Virus record (IMG/VR): IMGVR_UViG_3300035181_001045
Coordinates: 124,001-188,000 of that record
Reading direction: 5' to 3' (one strand)
Source: a virus
Length of the DNA stretch: 64,000 bases
The notes under the pieces are model-generated. The model did not search any database and was not told the origin of the DNA. It saw only the letters and a list, made by a program, of their open reading frames with translations. The position numbers were made by a program, and so were the translations under genes. This document shows positions 1 through 8,089 of the stretch, piece after piece. Numbering within the stretch: the first letter of the stretch is position 1; each line of letters begins with the position of its first letter.

Positions 1-375
1 ACTCGACGCAAGGATGTGGTGTACTTCGATCCCGGCACTTTGAAAATGCTCACGAAGGTCGACCCCAAGATCAGATTGGGGAAGATGTTCAAAGCAGATA
101 TGGTGGACGCTGCCAAAGCGGACACTGGTCTCAAAGGGCGTATCACACATGATGAAGCAGATGCCTATCATGTGGCTCGGTTTGCCGCTCGTTTCTGGCT
201 CTTTCTCAAAGGGGCCATCCTCGAAGACAGCCTATCTCCAGCAGAATACCAAGCATTCGCCAAGATACACACCTTCACAAAAGGGGATCGGGCGGGTCAA
301 ACGGTGATGCAGGGGGCGGCTTTCAAAGAGAATCGTCGTTTCTTCCGATTCTCTCAACTTGACACCCCCAAGTGA
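1..375 (+). CDS. RuvC-like Holliday-junction resolvase, C-terminal part (5' partial)
   Basis: The reading frame is open to the left edge, so the true start lies outside; a GTG at 16 is available but unlikely to be it. The visible part contains a segment like the end of RuvC-family RNase H-fold resolvases: a PGTLKMLTK stretch, a lysine-rich helix (GKMFKADMVDAAK), then THDEADAYHVARFAARFW, which resembles the DEADA helix carrying the last catalytic acidic residues of the fold. RuvC enzymes cut four-way junctions symmetrically; in phages they resolve recombination intermediates before packaging. The position directly upstream of HNH, RecA and SbcCD-type genes fits. The N-terminal catalytic Asp region is not visible, so the family call is moderate. 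Confidence 0.6.
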   Translation, partial: TRRKDVVYFDPGTLKMLTKVDPKIRLGKMFKADMVDAAKADTGLKGRITHDEADAYHVARFAARFWLFLKGAILEDSLSPAEYQAFAKIHTFTKGDRAGQTVMQGAAFKENRRFFRFSQLDTPK

Positions 376-833
376 AGACTTGCAAGTCTTGTGGAGAGGG
401 GAAGCCTCTGGAGGCTTTCTACGCTCACCCTCGTACGAAATTGGGGGTTGGCGTCACCTGTAAGCAGTGCATCAGTGATAAAGGCCGTGGAACATACGAC
501 CCTCAAAAAGGACGCGATAGTTACCAGAGGCGCCGAACAAATATTCTAGTTCGGATGAAAAACACTCGGGATGCACGGAAACACGAATACATAACTCTCC
601 TCGGAGGGCGGTGTAGAGACTGTGGGATTGCCCCTGGTAGTGAGTGGCCTATTGACGTGTTCGATTTCCATCATCTTGGGGTAGAAGCCAAGGATATGGA
701 GATAGGTCCCATGCTTCTGAAAAAGAACCAAGAGCAAGTTCGAGCTGAGGTTCTGAAATGTGTTTTGCTGTGCGCAACCTGTCATCGACGCAGACACGCA
801 TGGCCAAGCTTCTCCCAACTGGAGTCTAAATGA
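372..833 (+). CDS. HNH endonuclease with N-terminal zinc ribbon
   Basis: About 153 residues. The N-terminus has a CKSCG...CKQC zinc knuckle (residues 3-35) and the C-terminal half a treble-clef HNH core: CRDCG, then DVFDFHH with the metal-binding histidines, then LCATCHRRRH. The GTG start overlaps the previous stop as GTGA, and its stop overlaps the RecA start as ATGA, so the gene is tightly inserted in the operon. Codon choice is less C-ending than in RecA next door, which suggests separate acquisition. Free-standing HNH genes of this kind in phages are usually homing-type nucleases that nick or cut DNA; a general recombination nuclease is also possible. It shares its zinc-ribbon style with the HNH gene at 29580. 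Confidence 0.7.
   Translation: MKTCKSCGEGKPLEAFYAHPRTKLGVGVTCKQCISDKGRGTYDPQKGRDSYQRRRTNILVRMKNTRDARKHEYITLLGGRCRDCGIAPGSEWPIDVFDFHHLGVEAKDMEIGPMLLKKNQEQVRAEVLKCVLLCATCHRRRHAWPSFSQLESK
375..390. repeat. 16-bp perfect palindrome at start of HNH gene
   Basis: AAGACTTGCAAGTCTT reads identically on both strands and begins immediately after the GTG start codon of the HNH gene, where it encodes the K-T-C-K-S-C zinc knuckle. It could be an operator or nuclease recognition site, but coding for the repeated K-x-C pattern partly explains it. Confidence 0.6.
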
Positions 834-2143
834 CGACTGCGACGACCACGAAAGACAAGAAGGCCAAGGCACATGTCACCAATGCATCGGCAGTGGCGAC
901 CCTTGCCAGGGCCATGATCCTCAAGACCACCAAGCAGCGGCCGATGACGGCCCAGCAAACGACCCTACCTCACGTTCCTTCGGGCTCGGTCATTCTCGAC
1001 ACGAGCATCGGTGGTTCGCGAACGGCAGATGGGAAGGGCTTCGTTTGCCCTGGCTACCCCCGGCGTCGCATCACGGAAATCTACGGTCCTGAGTCGAGTG
1101 GCAAGACGACGGTGGCTCTCACGGCCATCGCGAACGTCCAGAAGAACGGGGGGACGGCGATGTTCCTCGACTTCGAGCACGCTCTTCACCACGGCTACGC
1201 GAAGCAGATTGGGGTTCAGTTCGAAGACCTCCTTCTCTACGCTCCCGACACGATGGAAGATGGTTTCAAGATGATTCTCGTCGGCATCATGGCCGGCGTG
1301 GATATCATCGTCGTCGACTCGGTCGCCTCGATGGTTCCTGCTCTGGAGCTGGAGAAGAAGATCGAGGACACCGCCAAGATCGGTGCTGTGGCGAAGAAGA
1401 TGAGCGAGACCCTACCCAAGCTCGTCTTGTGGCTCGCCAAGTACCCGACGAAGGGAGCAGGGGAGAGCAAGATTTCCGACCCCGAGCGTCTCGGGACGGC
1501 ACTCATCCTGCTCAACCAGGAGCGAGCCACCATCAGCACGGGTGGGGGTCACGGTGCTCCGGAAGCCAACACGGCCGGTGGAAAGGCTCTCAAGTACTTC
1601 GCCTACGTTCGGCTGCGACTCGCTCGGATTCTCTCGGAGCGTGTCGAGCGGAAGGACCCCGCCACGGGGAAGATCAAGAAGTACCCCTTCGGCAACCTCA
1701 CCTCCGTGAAGGTCATCAAGGCAAAGGCCGACGCCAAGCAGGGACACGAAGCGACGATCTTCATTCGGTACGGCTTTGGAATCGACGACCTCTACAGCAT
1801 CATCATGGCAGCCGAGGCCAACGGGATCATCAAGCGCGAGGGCTCGAAGTACACCTGTGCAGGCGAGGCCTTCATGGGGAAGGACAAGCTGCGCGCGCAC
1901 TTGATCGCCAACCCCAAGCTGGCAGCGGAGATCAAGGGGAAGGTTGTCGAGGCCATCTCTTCGGCCATCCCGACGGCGATCCCTGACGAGGAGATCTCGG
2001 ATGAGGACGCGATGCAGGCGGACCTCAGTGGCGAGCTGGGGGACGATGATGACGATGCGTCTGGGGGGACGCAGGAAATCACGATCGACACTGACGATCC
2101 GATCGTGGAAGATTCGGCTGAGGACGAGTCCGACGGCGAATGA
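830..2143 (+). CDS. recA: RecA-family recombinase
   Basis: About 437 residues. A clear RecA core ATPase: Walker A GPESSGKTT at residues 86-94, Walker B VDIIVVDS with Asp near 163, and the LNQ segment (ILLNQERATI) followed by a TAGGKALKYFAYVRLRL stretch typical of the RecA L2/C-terminal core. The tail is strongly acidic (runs of D and E in the last 60 residues), as in bacterial RecA. RecA forms filaments on ssDNA and drives strand exchange; in a phage it supports recombination-dependent replication and repair. The start overlaps the HNH stop (ATGA), and the stop overlaps the next gene (ATGA), so it is cotranscribed with the SbcCD-like genes. It resembles cellular RecA more than T4 UvsX. Confidence 0.9.
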   Translation: MTTATTTKDKKAKAHVTNASAVATLARAMILKTTKQRPMTAQQTTLPHVPSGSVILDTSIGGSRTADGKGFVCPGYPRRRITEIYGPESSGKTTVALTAIANVQKNGGTAMFLDFEHALHHGYAKQIGVQFEDLLLYAPDTMEDGFKMILVGIMAGVDIIVVDSVASMVPALELEKKIEDTAKIGAVAKKMSETLPKLVLWLAKYPTKGAGESKISDPERLGTALILLNQERATISTGGGHGAPEANTAGGKALKYFAYVRLRLARILSERVERKDPATGKIKKYPFGNLTSVKVIKAKADAKQGHEATIFIRYGFGIDDLYSIIMAAEANGIIKREGSKYTCAGEAFMGKDKLRAHLIANPKLAAEIKGKVVEAISSAIPTAIPDEEISDEDAMQADLSGELGDDDDDASGGTQEITIDTDDPIVEDSAEDESDGE

Positions 2144-3363
2144 TCTCGGTCGAGGTCTGCAACTTTCAATCGATCGAGCGGGTTTCTTTCCAGATTGACG
2201 GCTTCACGGCTCTTGTGGGCCGGTCGAACATCGGAAAGAGCGCGCTCATTCGGGCGATTCGTTGTGCTCTCACTGGAGCGCCCGTGGCGTCATTCGTACG
2301 TCACGGGCCTTCTTGTGCCCGCAAGCTGAAGAAGCAGAAGACGTGCAAGTGCCACGTCTCCGTGCATCTCCAGTCTGCGGACTTCGATCTCCTTTGGGAG
2401 AAGGGCGATTCGATCAATCGCTACGTCTTCAATGGAGCGGAGTACCCCGCTGCCGAGCGTGGGATGCCGGACTTTCTGACCGCGGCTTTCAACGAGGTCA
2501 AGGTGGGGGATAGGAACGTCCTCCTACAAGTCTCCGATCAATTCAACCCCATCTTCCTGCTCGACCAATCCCCTGGGGTTGTCGCGGATGTCCTCTCGGA
2601 CATGGCCAAGCTCGATCAGGTCAATCTCGCCATGAGGATGGTCGAGAAGGACCGGAGGGAGGCAACAGCTACACGGAAGGTTCGGGAGAAGGACGTCATT
2701 GAGGCAACGACACAGCTCGCTGCGTACGAAGGGCTCGACACAGCCCTTCGCGACGTCAAGACCGTCAAGACGAAGTTGGGGGTTGTCCAGGCGACTCAAG
2801 CCAAGGTCACACAGCTCGACTACTTCATCGACGGTCGAGCTGCTCTCGAAGCTCGGGTCATGGGTCTTGAGGGTGTCGTTGCTCAAACACCCCCAAATCC
2901 TTCTGACCTACAGGAAGGCCAGAAGACCTTCGCTCTTCTCCAGAGGCTCTGTCTTCAGAACAACACCCGGAGGGCGGCCCTGGCTTCTCTCGACGGGGTG
3001 GACAAGATCGAGATCCCGAGTGTGACGGATCTTCGGACCTTCGCGGAGGTGACCTTCCAGCTCCTCGAAGGGTGGATCGCTCGCCTTCGGGGGTTCAAGG
3101 AGAGCATGGGCCGTCTCAAGGATGTGAGGACCCTTGAGGTGCCAGCCCTTGCCTCAGTCCGTGCGGCCTACGAGAAACACGAAGACCTGGTCGAGTTCGC
3201 GCGAGATTACGAGGTGACTCTTCGTAATCTCGCCACCTTTGAACGAGGATGCAGCCTCATCTATCTGGAGGAAGAGGCCCTCAATCGGGAGTGGGCTGAG
3301 CTGGGGGTCTGTTCGACATGTTCTCGTCCTTTTCATTCCGATTCTCACCCCGAACAGGTGTAG
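2140..3363 (+). CDS. Rad50/SbcC-like ATPase, N-terminal half only
   Basis: About 407 residues. It starts like the N-terminal ABC half of Rad50/SbcC: a short strand-rich lead, Walker A GRSNIGKS at 27-34, a Q-loop-like stretch (VSDQFNPIFLLD) and then about 200 residues of heptad-like helix. It ends at ELGVCSTCSRPF with Cys391 and Cys394, matching the CxxC zinc hook that lies at the tip of the Rad50 coiled coil. It has no signature motif or Walker B. Those are found in a separate gene at 6876-7535, so the enzyme appears divided into two polypeptides at the hook. The next gene is the Mre11/SbcD partner. The complex would process DNA ends and hairpins. The ATPase identity is secure; the split is inferred. 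Confidence 0.8.
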   Translation: MISVEVCNFQSIERVSFQIDGFTALVGRSNIGKSALIRAIRCALTGAPVASFVRHGPSCARKLKKQKTCKCHVSVHLQSADFDLLWEKGDSINRYVFNGAEYPAAERGMPDFLTAAFNEVKVGDRNVLLQVSDQFNPIFLLDQSPGVVADVLSDMAKLDQVNLAMRMVEKDRREATATRKVREKDVIEATTQLAAYEGLDTALRDVKTVKTKLGVVQATQAKVTQLDYFIDGRAALEARVMGLEGVVAQTPPNPSDLQEGQKTFALLQRLCLQNNTRRAALASLDGVDKIEIPSVTDLRTFAEVTFQLLEGWIARLRGFKESMGRLKDVRTLEVPALASVRAAYEKHEDLVEFARDYEVTLRNLATFERGCSLIYLEEEALNREWAELGVCSTCSRPFHSDSHPEQV

Positions 3364-3374
3364 AGTGAGTGTGG

Positions 3375-4355
3375 ATGTCTCGACTATCTTTCCTTTTTAG
3401 GACCGACACCCACGTAGCGGATCGGAGCCCGGCGTCGTGGAAAGCGGACTACCCGTCGGAGATTTGGTCGAATCTCGAACAGATCGGGCAGTTCGCGAAG
3501 CAGTTCGAGGTGACGGCTGTTCTTGACGGGGGAGACTTCTTCCACGTCAAGGCAGCAAGCCGGAATCCTCACGCTCTCGTTGAGAGGGCCGCTCGGATCC
3601 ATCAGGCCTACCCCTGTCCTGTGTGGTCTGTCGAAGGCAACCACGACATCGCCTACAACAACCTGGACACCCTGGCGAAGCAGCCTCTCGGCGTGCTCCT
3701 CGCAACGGGGGTCTTCCACCATCTTCGAGAGCAGGTCTTCGAAGATGGTGGGGTTCGAGTTCGGGTGGTGGGGGTTCCCTACAGCCCGCATCGAACCGTG
3801 GCGGAGCTGAAGAGGATCCAGAAGAAGCCGGGGGACGACTTCATCATAGCGGTTGTCCACGCCCTCGCAGCTCAAGAGCCCCCTCCCAATGTCGAGGGTT
3901 TCTTCGGGGAGCCAGTCTTCCGGTACGGCGACCTCGTGACTGAGAATGGTCCGGATGCTTGGTGCTTCGGGCACTGGCACAAGGACCAGGGCATCGTGAC
4001 CGTGGGGGGCAAGCAGTTCGTCAACCAAGGGGCTGTGAGCCGAGGTGCTCTCGTTCGAGAGAACACCTTGAGGACCCCCCAGGTGTCCCACATCGTGATT
4101 GAAAACGGTGTGCTTCGGGTCTGGCCTGTCCCCCTGATCGTTGCCCCGGCGGAGGATGTCTTCGACATCGAACGCAAGGAACGAGAAGAAGCCGAGGATA
4201 CGGCAATCGATGCCTTTGCAGCTCGTATCAAGGCCGACGCGATGTTCGACCCCTCTTTGGGGATTGAGGAATCGCTGAATAGTCTTGACTATGCCCGTGA
4301 TGTGCGTGATCTCGCACAAGGGTATTTGGAGCGAGCGCGGGCGGAGGTGGGCTGA
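3375..4355 (+). CDS. sbcD: Mre11/SbcD-like metallophosphoesterase nuclease
   Basis: 326 residues from ATG 3375; an in-frame GTG at 3369 is an alternative. All calcineurin-like phosphoesterase motifs are visible in order: DTH (11-13), GGDFFH (52-57), GNHD (88-91), VVHA near 160 and GHWH near 200. This matches Mre11/SbcD, the Mn-dependent exo/endonuclease that works with Rad50/SbcC to open hairpins and resect ends. It lies directly after the N-terminal Rad50 half and its stop overlaps the next nuclease gene by one base (TGATG), implying coupled translation. The C-terminal region after residue 250 is charged and may contact the ATPase. Confidence is high for the family. Confidence 0.85.
   Translation: MSRLSFLFRTDTHVADRSPASWKADYPSEIWSNLEQIGQFAKQFEVTAVLDGGDFFHVKAASRNPHALVERAARIHQAYPCPVWSVEGNHDIAYNNLDTLAKQPLGVLLATGVFHHLREQVFEDGGVRVRVVGVPYSPHRTVAELKRIQKKPGDDFIIAVVHALAAQEPPPNVEGFFGEPVFRYGDLVTENGPDAWCFGHWHKDQGIVTVGGKQFVNQGAVSRGALVRENTLRTPQVSHIVIENGVLRVWPVPLIVAPAEDVFDIERKEREEAEDTAIDAFAARIKADAMFDPSLGIEESLNSLDYARDVRDLAQGYLERARAEVG
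3716..3751. repeat. Perfect 12-bp inverted repeat inside SbcD-like gene
   Basis: CCACCATCTTCG at 3716-3727 pairs perfectly with CGAAGATGGTGG at 3740-3751 around a 12-base loop. It is one of several long perfect stem-loops embedded in coding sequence in this window. Confidence 0.7.
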
Positions 4356-5260
4356 TGTATCTGTCGTATTCTGGGTTCAAGTCGTACGATTCCTGTCCCA
4401 AGTCGTACTGGTATCGCTACGTGGGCAAGACCCCTCTCTCCGAGCCGGAGAACAAGGTCAACTCCCTCTACGGCAGCACAGTGGGCCGTCTGTTCGAGCT
4501 GTTCTACGTCAACCAGATTTGGAAACAGTCGAACACCATCGAGACTCTTTTGGGGATGGTCGAGCCCGAGCTGGACGACACCATTCAAAAAGAGCGGCGG
4601 AATGGGGTCATCGACTACACGGACAAGAGGTCGAACTACGCATCCCGTGACCTCCTTGTTGCGGACATCCGAGCGGCGATTCCCCGAGGAATTGCCATCA
4701 TCAGGCACCACCGGCTGATCGGTGCTGATGCAGCGGCAGAGGTCAAGTACGACACAATGATCGAGGGGCACACGATTGGGGGTCGTGCTGACTTCGTTCT
4801 ACGTCGAGTCGCCCCTCATCGAGACCTCGTTCTACTCGATGGGAAGGGGTCCCGTCATCGAGAGAAATACGTCGATGATCGCCAGCTCGTGTGGTACGCG
4901 ATGCTTCATCGAATTCGTCATGGATATCCCCCCGATCGTTTGGGGTTCGTCTTCTGGCGGTATGAGCCGGAGGAGAGCCTGGACTGGATCAACTTCACCG
5001 CGGCGGACCTCGATGGGCTCCTAGCCCATGTCCTCAACACGGTGCGGAAGATTGATGAGGGTATCAACACCTTCATCTCGGGGAGCAGGGAAGTTCAGAA
5101 AAAGGTGATGGAGGATGTGTTCCAGGCTCAACCTGGACAGGGCAAGTGCAAGCTCTGCTCCTACCTCGCGCTTTGCCCTGAAGGTCAGAGCTTCACAGCG
5201 AAACATCAGATCCCCGTCTACGCTGGAGAGGGTGTAGAAGACGTGGGCATCGGGGATTGA
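4355..5260 (+). CDS. PD-(D/E)XK nuclease with Fe-S cluster motif (Cas4/AddB-like)
   Basis: 301 residues. The nuclease core is visible as GGRADF (Asp146) followed by LVLLDGKG (Asp162, Lys164), the D...DxK arrangement of the RecB/Cas4 nuclease superfamily, then a QLVWYAML helix like the downstream QxxxY motif. One N-terminal cysteine (Cys14 in DSCPKSYW) and three C-terminal ones (Cys265, Cys268, Cys274) give the C...CxxCxxxxxC spacing of 4Fe-4S nucleases such as AddB and Cas4. Such enzymes degrade DNA ends, often 5' to 3', which would complement the adjacent Mre11-like nuclease in producing ssDNA for RecA. No helicase domain is fused. The start overlaps the SbcD stop. Confidence 0.8.
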   Translation: MYLSYSGFKSYDSCPKSYWYRYVGKTPLSEPENKVNSLYGSTVGRLFELFYVNQIWKQSNTIETLLGMVEPELDDTIQKERRNGVIDYTDKRSNYASRDLLVADIRAAIPRGIAIIRHHRLIGADAAAEVKYDTMIEGHTIGGRADFVLRRVAPHRDLVLLDGKGSRHREKYVDDRQLVWYAMLHRIRHGYPPDRLGFVFWRYEPEESLDWINFTAADLDGLLAHVLNTVRKIDEGINTFISGSREVQKKVMEDVFQAQPGQGKCKLCSYLALCPEGQSFTAKHQIPVYAGEGVEDVGIGD

Positions 5261-5270
5261 AAGGACACGT

Positions 5271-5543
5271 ATGACTCCGGACGAGATCAAGAAGAAGATC
5301 GACGACCTATCGAGGCGAACCGAAGTCGCCCAGAAGAAGAAGTCGCAGTACGAGGGGCAGCTCCAGAAGGTCAAGGAAGACCTCGCGGATCTGGTCACCG
5401 AAGTGAAGGCTGCGGGCTACGACCCCAAGAACCTCTCGGCGGAGAGGGACAAGGCGGAGGCAAGTCTCCTTCAGGAGATTGCCGAGTACGAGACCAAGTT
5501 GCTGGCCGTGGAGACTTCCTTGGCCGGCTACGACAAGAAGTAA
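5271..5543 (+). CDS. Small coiled-coil protein, unknown function
   Basis: 90 residues, almost entirely charged heptad-like helix (KKKIDDLSRRTEV..., LQKVKEDLADLV..., ASLLQEIAEYETKLL) broken near YDPKNL. A good AAGGA ribosome-binding site precedes the ATG. No enzymatic motif is present. It lies between two nuclease genes and the clamp-like gene, within the interval that separates the two Rad50 halves, so it might be an accessory of that complex or of the clamp. This is inference from position and shape only. Confidence 0.6.
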   Translation: MTPDEIKKKIDDLSRRTEVAQKKKSQYEGQLQKVKEDLADLVTEVKAAGYDPKNLSAERDKAEASLLQEIAEYETKLLAVETSLAGYDKK

Positions 5544-5565
5544 CGACTCTCCAAATGAGGATGGA

Positions 5566-6846
5566 ATGAAAATCACGCTCAAGCTCGCCGACCTGATCAA
5601 GGCCCTCGCAATCGTTTCGATCGTCCCTCCGCGTCCCCTGACCCCCGCGGGCGGGGCCGGCTACCTCTTCGTCATCCGAACGGGAGGCCTCTGCTCGATC
5701 TACTCCCGCGATGCTCTCCACGTCGCTCGCGCCACGATCTCCTGTGACGAGACGGACACCGAGGGATCCTTCATCTTCCCCTCGGAGTTCACGAGCGGCT
5801 TTCGCTTCCTTCGGGATGACGAGATCACGATCGAGTCCAAGGTGGAAGCGGACAACTTCACGGTCTCCTGGAGCACGAACTCGGGAGCTGGGGCCGATCG
5901 CGCGAGCTTCGACCCGAAGCTCATGGCCTCGTGTGATCGGGATCTCGCCGGAGCCAAGGATGAGCGGTCCTTCCCCGTGGGCCTATTCAAGGAGGCGATG
6001 ACGCTGGCCAAGCCCTTCCTCGGGAAGGCCGACGACACGCGGATCCCGGAGCACTTCAAGACGCTCCAGCTCTTCGACAAGTCCAAGCACGAGTGGGAGA
6101 AGGGCTCAGGGCACCTCTTCGCTGCGAACACCTTCCAGGCGTTCTGGTTCTACAGCGCTGCCTTCGTGGACAAGGGTTTCTCGATCCACGTCCAGCACAT
6201 GTCTTTCTTCACGAGCTTCCTCGCGAAGTCGGACGGGGAAGTGAAGCTCGTGACGGGCGACAACATGATCTTCGCCGTCGACTCCAAGGGGAACGCCCTT
6301 GGGTGGGCGAAGCACGAGGCCGTTCACGGGAAGTTCTCGTACTACTCGAAGACGATGGACAAGCTCATCCTTGGGCTCCCCAAGTCGCTGACGGTGGACG
6401 CCCTCCGCTTCATGCGCTCGGAGCTGGATTCCAAGGAAGACAAGATCACTCTGGTCGTCAACGAGTTCCGTGACGTCGAGGTGGGCGAGAAGGTGCAACG
6501 CCAGGCCACGATGCTCTTCCGGGTCGCGGAGACGAAGGGCAAGGCTCGGAGCTTCCCGCTCCCGGCTGTCGTCATCGACGGCTCCGAGGAGCAAGAGATC
6601 ACCTTCAACGTCAACATCGATCGGCTCATCGACCTCATCGACGGCGTGAAGGGCATGGACGTCCAGCTTCGGATCGCGGTCATCAAGGCCGACGACAAGT
6701 CCCCCAAGGAACGGGCCATGTTCCGCACCATCGACGAGTTCCTCATGGACGACAACGGCAAGGTGGTCGGGGACATCACGGCGGAGAACCGGCCGGAAGG
6801 GTCGCACGAGTGCCGCGTGACCCGGTACATGCCCTCGAAGGACTGA
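5566..6846 (+). CDS. Sliding-clamp-like protein (divergent DnaN/beta clamp candidate)
   Basis: 426 residues from ATG 5566, chosen because of the GAGG site just upstream; the frame extends further 5' but without sensible sequence. Features compatible with a DNA polymerase III beta-type clamp are the opening MKITLKLADLIKALAIV, repeated beta-rich segments (SIYSRDALHVARATI; EVKLVTGDNMIFAVDSKG; FNVNIDRLIDLIDGV) and an ending RVTRYMPSKD reminiscent of the yxMPmr terminus of beta clamps. A clamp loader (9894) and primase (8672) nearby support a replisome role. Sequence similarity is weak by eye, so this is a candidate; a phage single-strand-binding or unrelated beta protein is the alternative. Codon use is strongly C-ending, suggesting high expression. 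Confidence 0.5.
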   Translation: MKITLKLADLIKALAIVSIVPPRPLTPAGGAGYLFVIRTGGLCSIYSRDALHVARATISCDETDTEGSFIFPSEFTSGFRFLRDDEITIESKVEADNFTVSWSTNSGAGADRASFDPKLMASCDRDLAGAKDERSFPVGLFKEAMTLAKPFLGKADDTRIPEHFKTLQLFDKSKHEWEKGSGHLFAANTFQAFWFYSAAFVDKGFSIHVQHMSFFTSFLAKSDGEVKLVTGDNMIFAVDSKGNALGWAKHEAVHGKFSYYSKTMDKLILGLPKSLTVDALRFMRSELDSKEDKITLVVNEFRDVEVGEKVQRQATMLFRVAETKGKARSFPLPAVVIDGSEEQEITFNVNIDRLIDLIDGVKGMDVQLRIAVIKADDKSPKERAMFRTIDEFLMDDNGKVVGDITAENRPEGSHECRVTRYMPSKD

Positions 6847-6875
6847 TTCGGGGCGGACGGGTGTAGGACAGAAGC

Positions 6876-7535
6876 ATGAAGGACTGGGTTGCGAGGACCG
6901 AAGCTCTCGCGTTGAAAGCAGCTCGACTCCAGGCCCTCCGCGATCAAAAGCGGGCGGACTTGGAGTCGAAAAGCGCGGAAGTGTTGACCCTCTCGGCCCA
7001 GATCGAGAAGCTCTTCAAGGTTGGGGAGCTTCTTCGCGTTCTTCTGGACAAGCTCGTCACGGATCGCGTCAAAACTTTGGAGGCTCTTGTCTCCGAGGGG
7101 TTGAAGACCATCTTCTTCGATCAGAAGCTATCTTTCGAGGCAGCGATCGGACAGGCGCGGAACAGGGTCTCCATCGACTTCTTCATTCGACAGGGAGACG
7201 AGGAGACGGGCGTTCGAGGACACCCCCTTGATTCTTTTGGGGGTGGACCCGCGAGCATCGTCTCCCTGATCCTCCGTCTCCTTCTTCTTCTCCGCTTGAA
7301 GCGGTTCCCTGTGCTCCTACTCGACGAGACGCTTGCGGCAGTCTCGGATGAGTACGTGGATGCAGCCGGACGTTTCCTTCAGCGTCTCGCGGAATCGACC
7401 AACATCGACATTTTGTTTGTCACCCACAAGCAAGCCTTCCTCGAACACGCGGACATCGCGTACCAAGGGTCTGAAGAGCTGGGTGCGGATGAGACGACGT
7501 GGCTAGACATTCGCCGCCTTCGGAGTCATCGGTGA
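6876..7535 (+). CDS. Rad50/SbcC-like ATPase, C-terminal half only
   Basis: 219 residues. The first 60 residues are coiled coil (LALKAARLQALRDQKRADLE...). The rest is the C-terminal ABC half of Rad50/SbcC: a signature-like DSFGGGPASIVSLILR, Walker B VLLLDET and a D-loop region, then DILFVTHK with the switch histidine. There is no Walker A, which is present in the separate gene at 2140-3363. Together the two encode a complete Rad50-type head, with this half's coil far shorter than its partner's. An AGGACAG site precedes the ATG. The two halves are separated by four genes, so they must meet as proteins. Confidence is high for the ATPase half. Confidence 0.8.
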   Translation: MKDWVARTEALALKAARLQALRDQKRADLESKSAEVLTLSAQIEKLFKVGELLRVLLDKLVTDRVKTLEALVSEGLKTIFFDQKLSFEAAIGQARNRVSIDFFIRQGDEETGVRGHPLDSFGGGPASIVSLILRLLLLLRLKRFPVLLLDETLAAVSDEYVDAAGRFLQRLAESTNIDILFVTHKQAFLEHADIAYQGSEELGADETTWLDIRRLRSHR

Positions 7536-8089
7536 GAACGCAATCTGAAATCATGGGCCGCATTCGTTTTCTGCTCGTGAAGGAGCTGGAGGATCGCGTG
7601 AAGGCTGCCAGGGAGAGGTTGCCTCACCGCTGCACGTACAACTACAGGCAGCCCCTCGATGTTCGTCGGACCATCGATGACGAGCCCAACCCGAACTACA
7701 ACCGAATCACGATGGGCTCGGGTCCTGGGGGTCGCCACCTTCCTGTCCTTCAGACGATCGGTCTCTGCATGTATGGGGTCGAGGACATCACCTCAGCCGC
7801 GATCCGGATCTGTGAAGATCCCTCCGATGCACAGCAGTGTCCCTTGTTCGAGCCCACCCTCAACAAGCACCAGTTGTGGACGGAGTACGCGGAGCAGATC
7901 GATAGCCCCGATTGGCTTCGAGAGAACATGCCCGAGGTTCATGGCCTCGCGTGGGCCCTGGGAGAAGGAATGCCTCGGATTCCTTGGTGGGCCCGTCTGT
8001 GGTTTCGCCTGACTCAGATTCGACCCGAGCCCATCCGAATCCCCACGGACCTCGTGAAGTACCTCCCGGACCCCAACTCCCTGCAATGA
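7532..8089 (+). CDS. Hypothetical protein
   Basis: 185 residues from GTG 7532, which overlaps the preceding stop as GTGA; an internal ATG at 7553 is an alternative. No family is recognised. Visible features are a basic N-terminal helix (ELEDRVKAARERLPHRC), a glycine-rich GSGPGGRHLP stretch, a central segment with three cysteines (LCMYGVEDI, RICEDP, QQCPLFEP) and a tryptophan-rich C-terminus (RIPWWARLWFRL) that may be amphipathic or membrane-associated. It is cotranscribed with the Rad50 C-terminal half and the primase, so a DNA-metabolism role is plausible but not shown. Confidence 0.55.
   Translation: MRTQSEIMGRIRFLLVKELEDRVKAARERLPHRCTYNYRQPLDVRRTIDDEPNPNYNRITMGSGPGGRHLPVLQTIGLCMYGVEDITSAAIRICEDPSDAQQCPLFEPTLNKHQLWTEYAEQIDSPDWLRENMPEVHGLAWALGEGMPRIPWWARLWFRLTQIRPEPIRIPTDLVKYLPDPNSLQ

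Noticed and set aside
3384-4319. 311-residue antisense open frame over the SbcD-like gene
   Set aside because: The plus strand carries all metallophosphoesterase motifs; the antisense frame has none.
6106-6807. 233-residue antisense open frame over the clamp-like gene
   Set aside because: Asp/Val/Leu/His-rich mirror of codon-biased sequence; not protein-like.
7205-7250. CACCCCC / GGGGGTG pairing in the Rad50 C-terminal half
   Set aside because: Only seven pairs of simple G/C runs, and it spans the conserved SFGGG signature codons, so coding constraint explains it.
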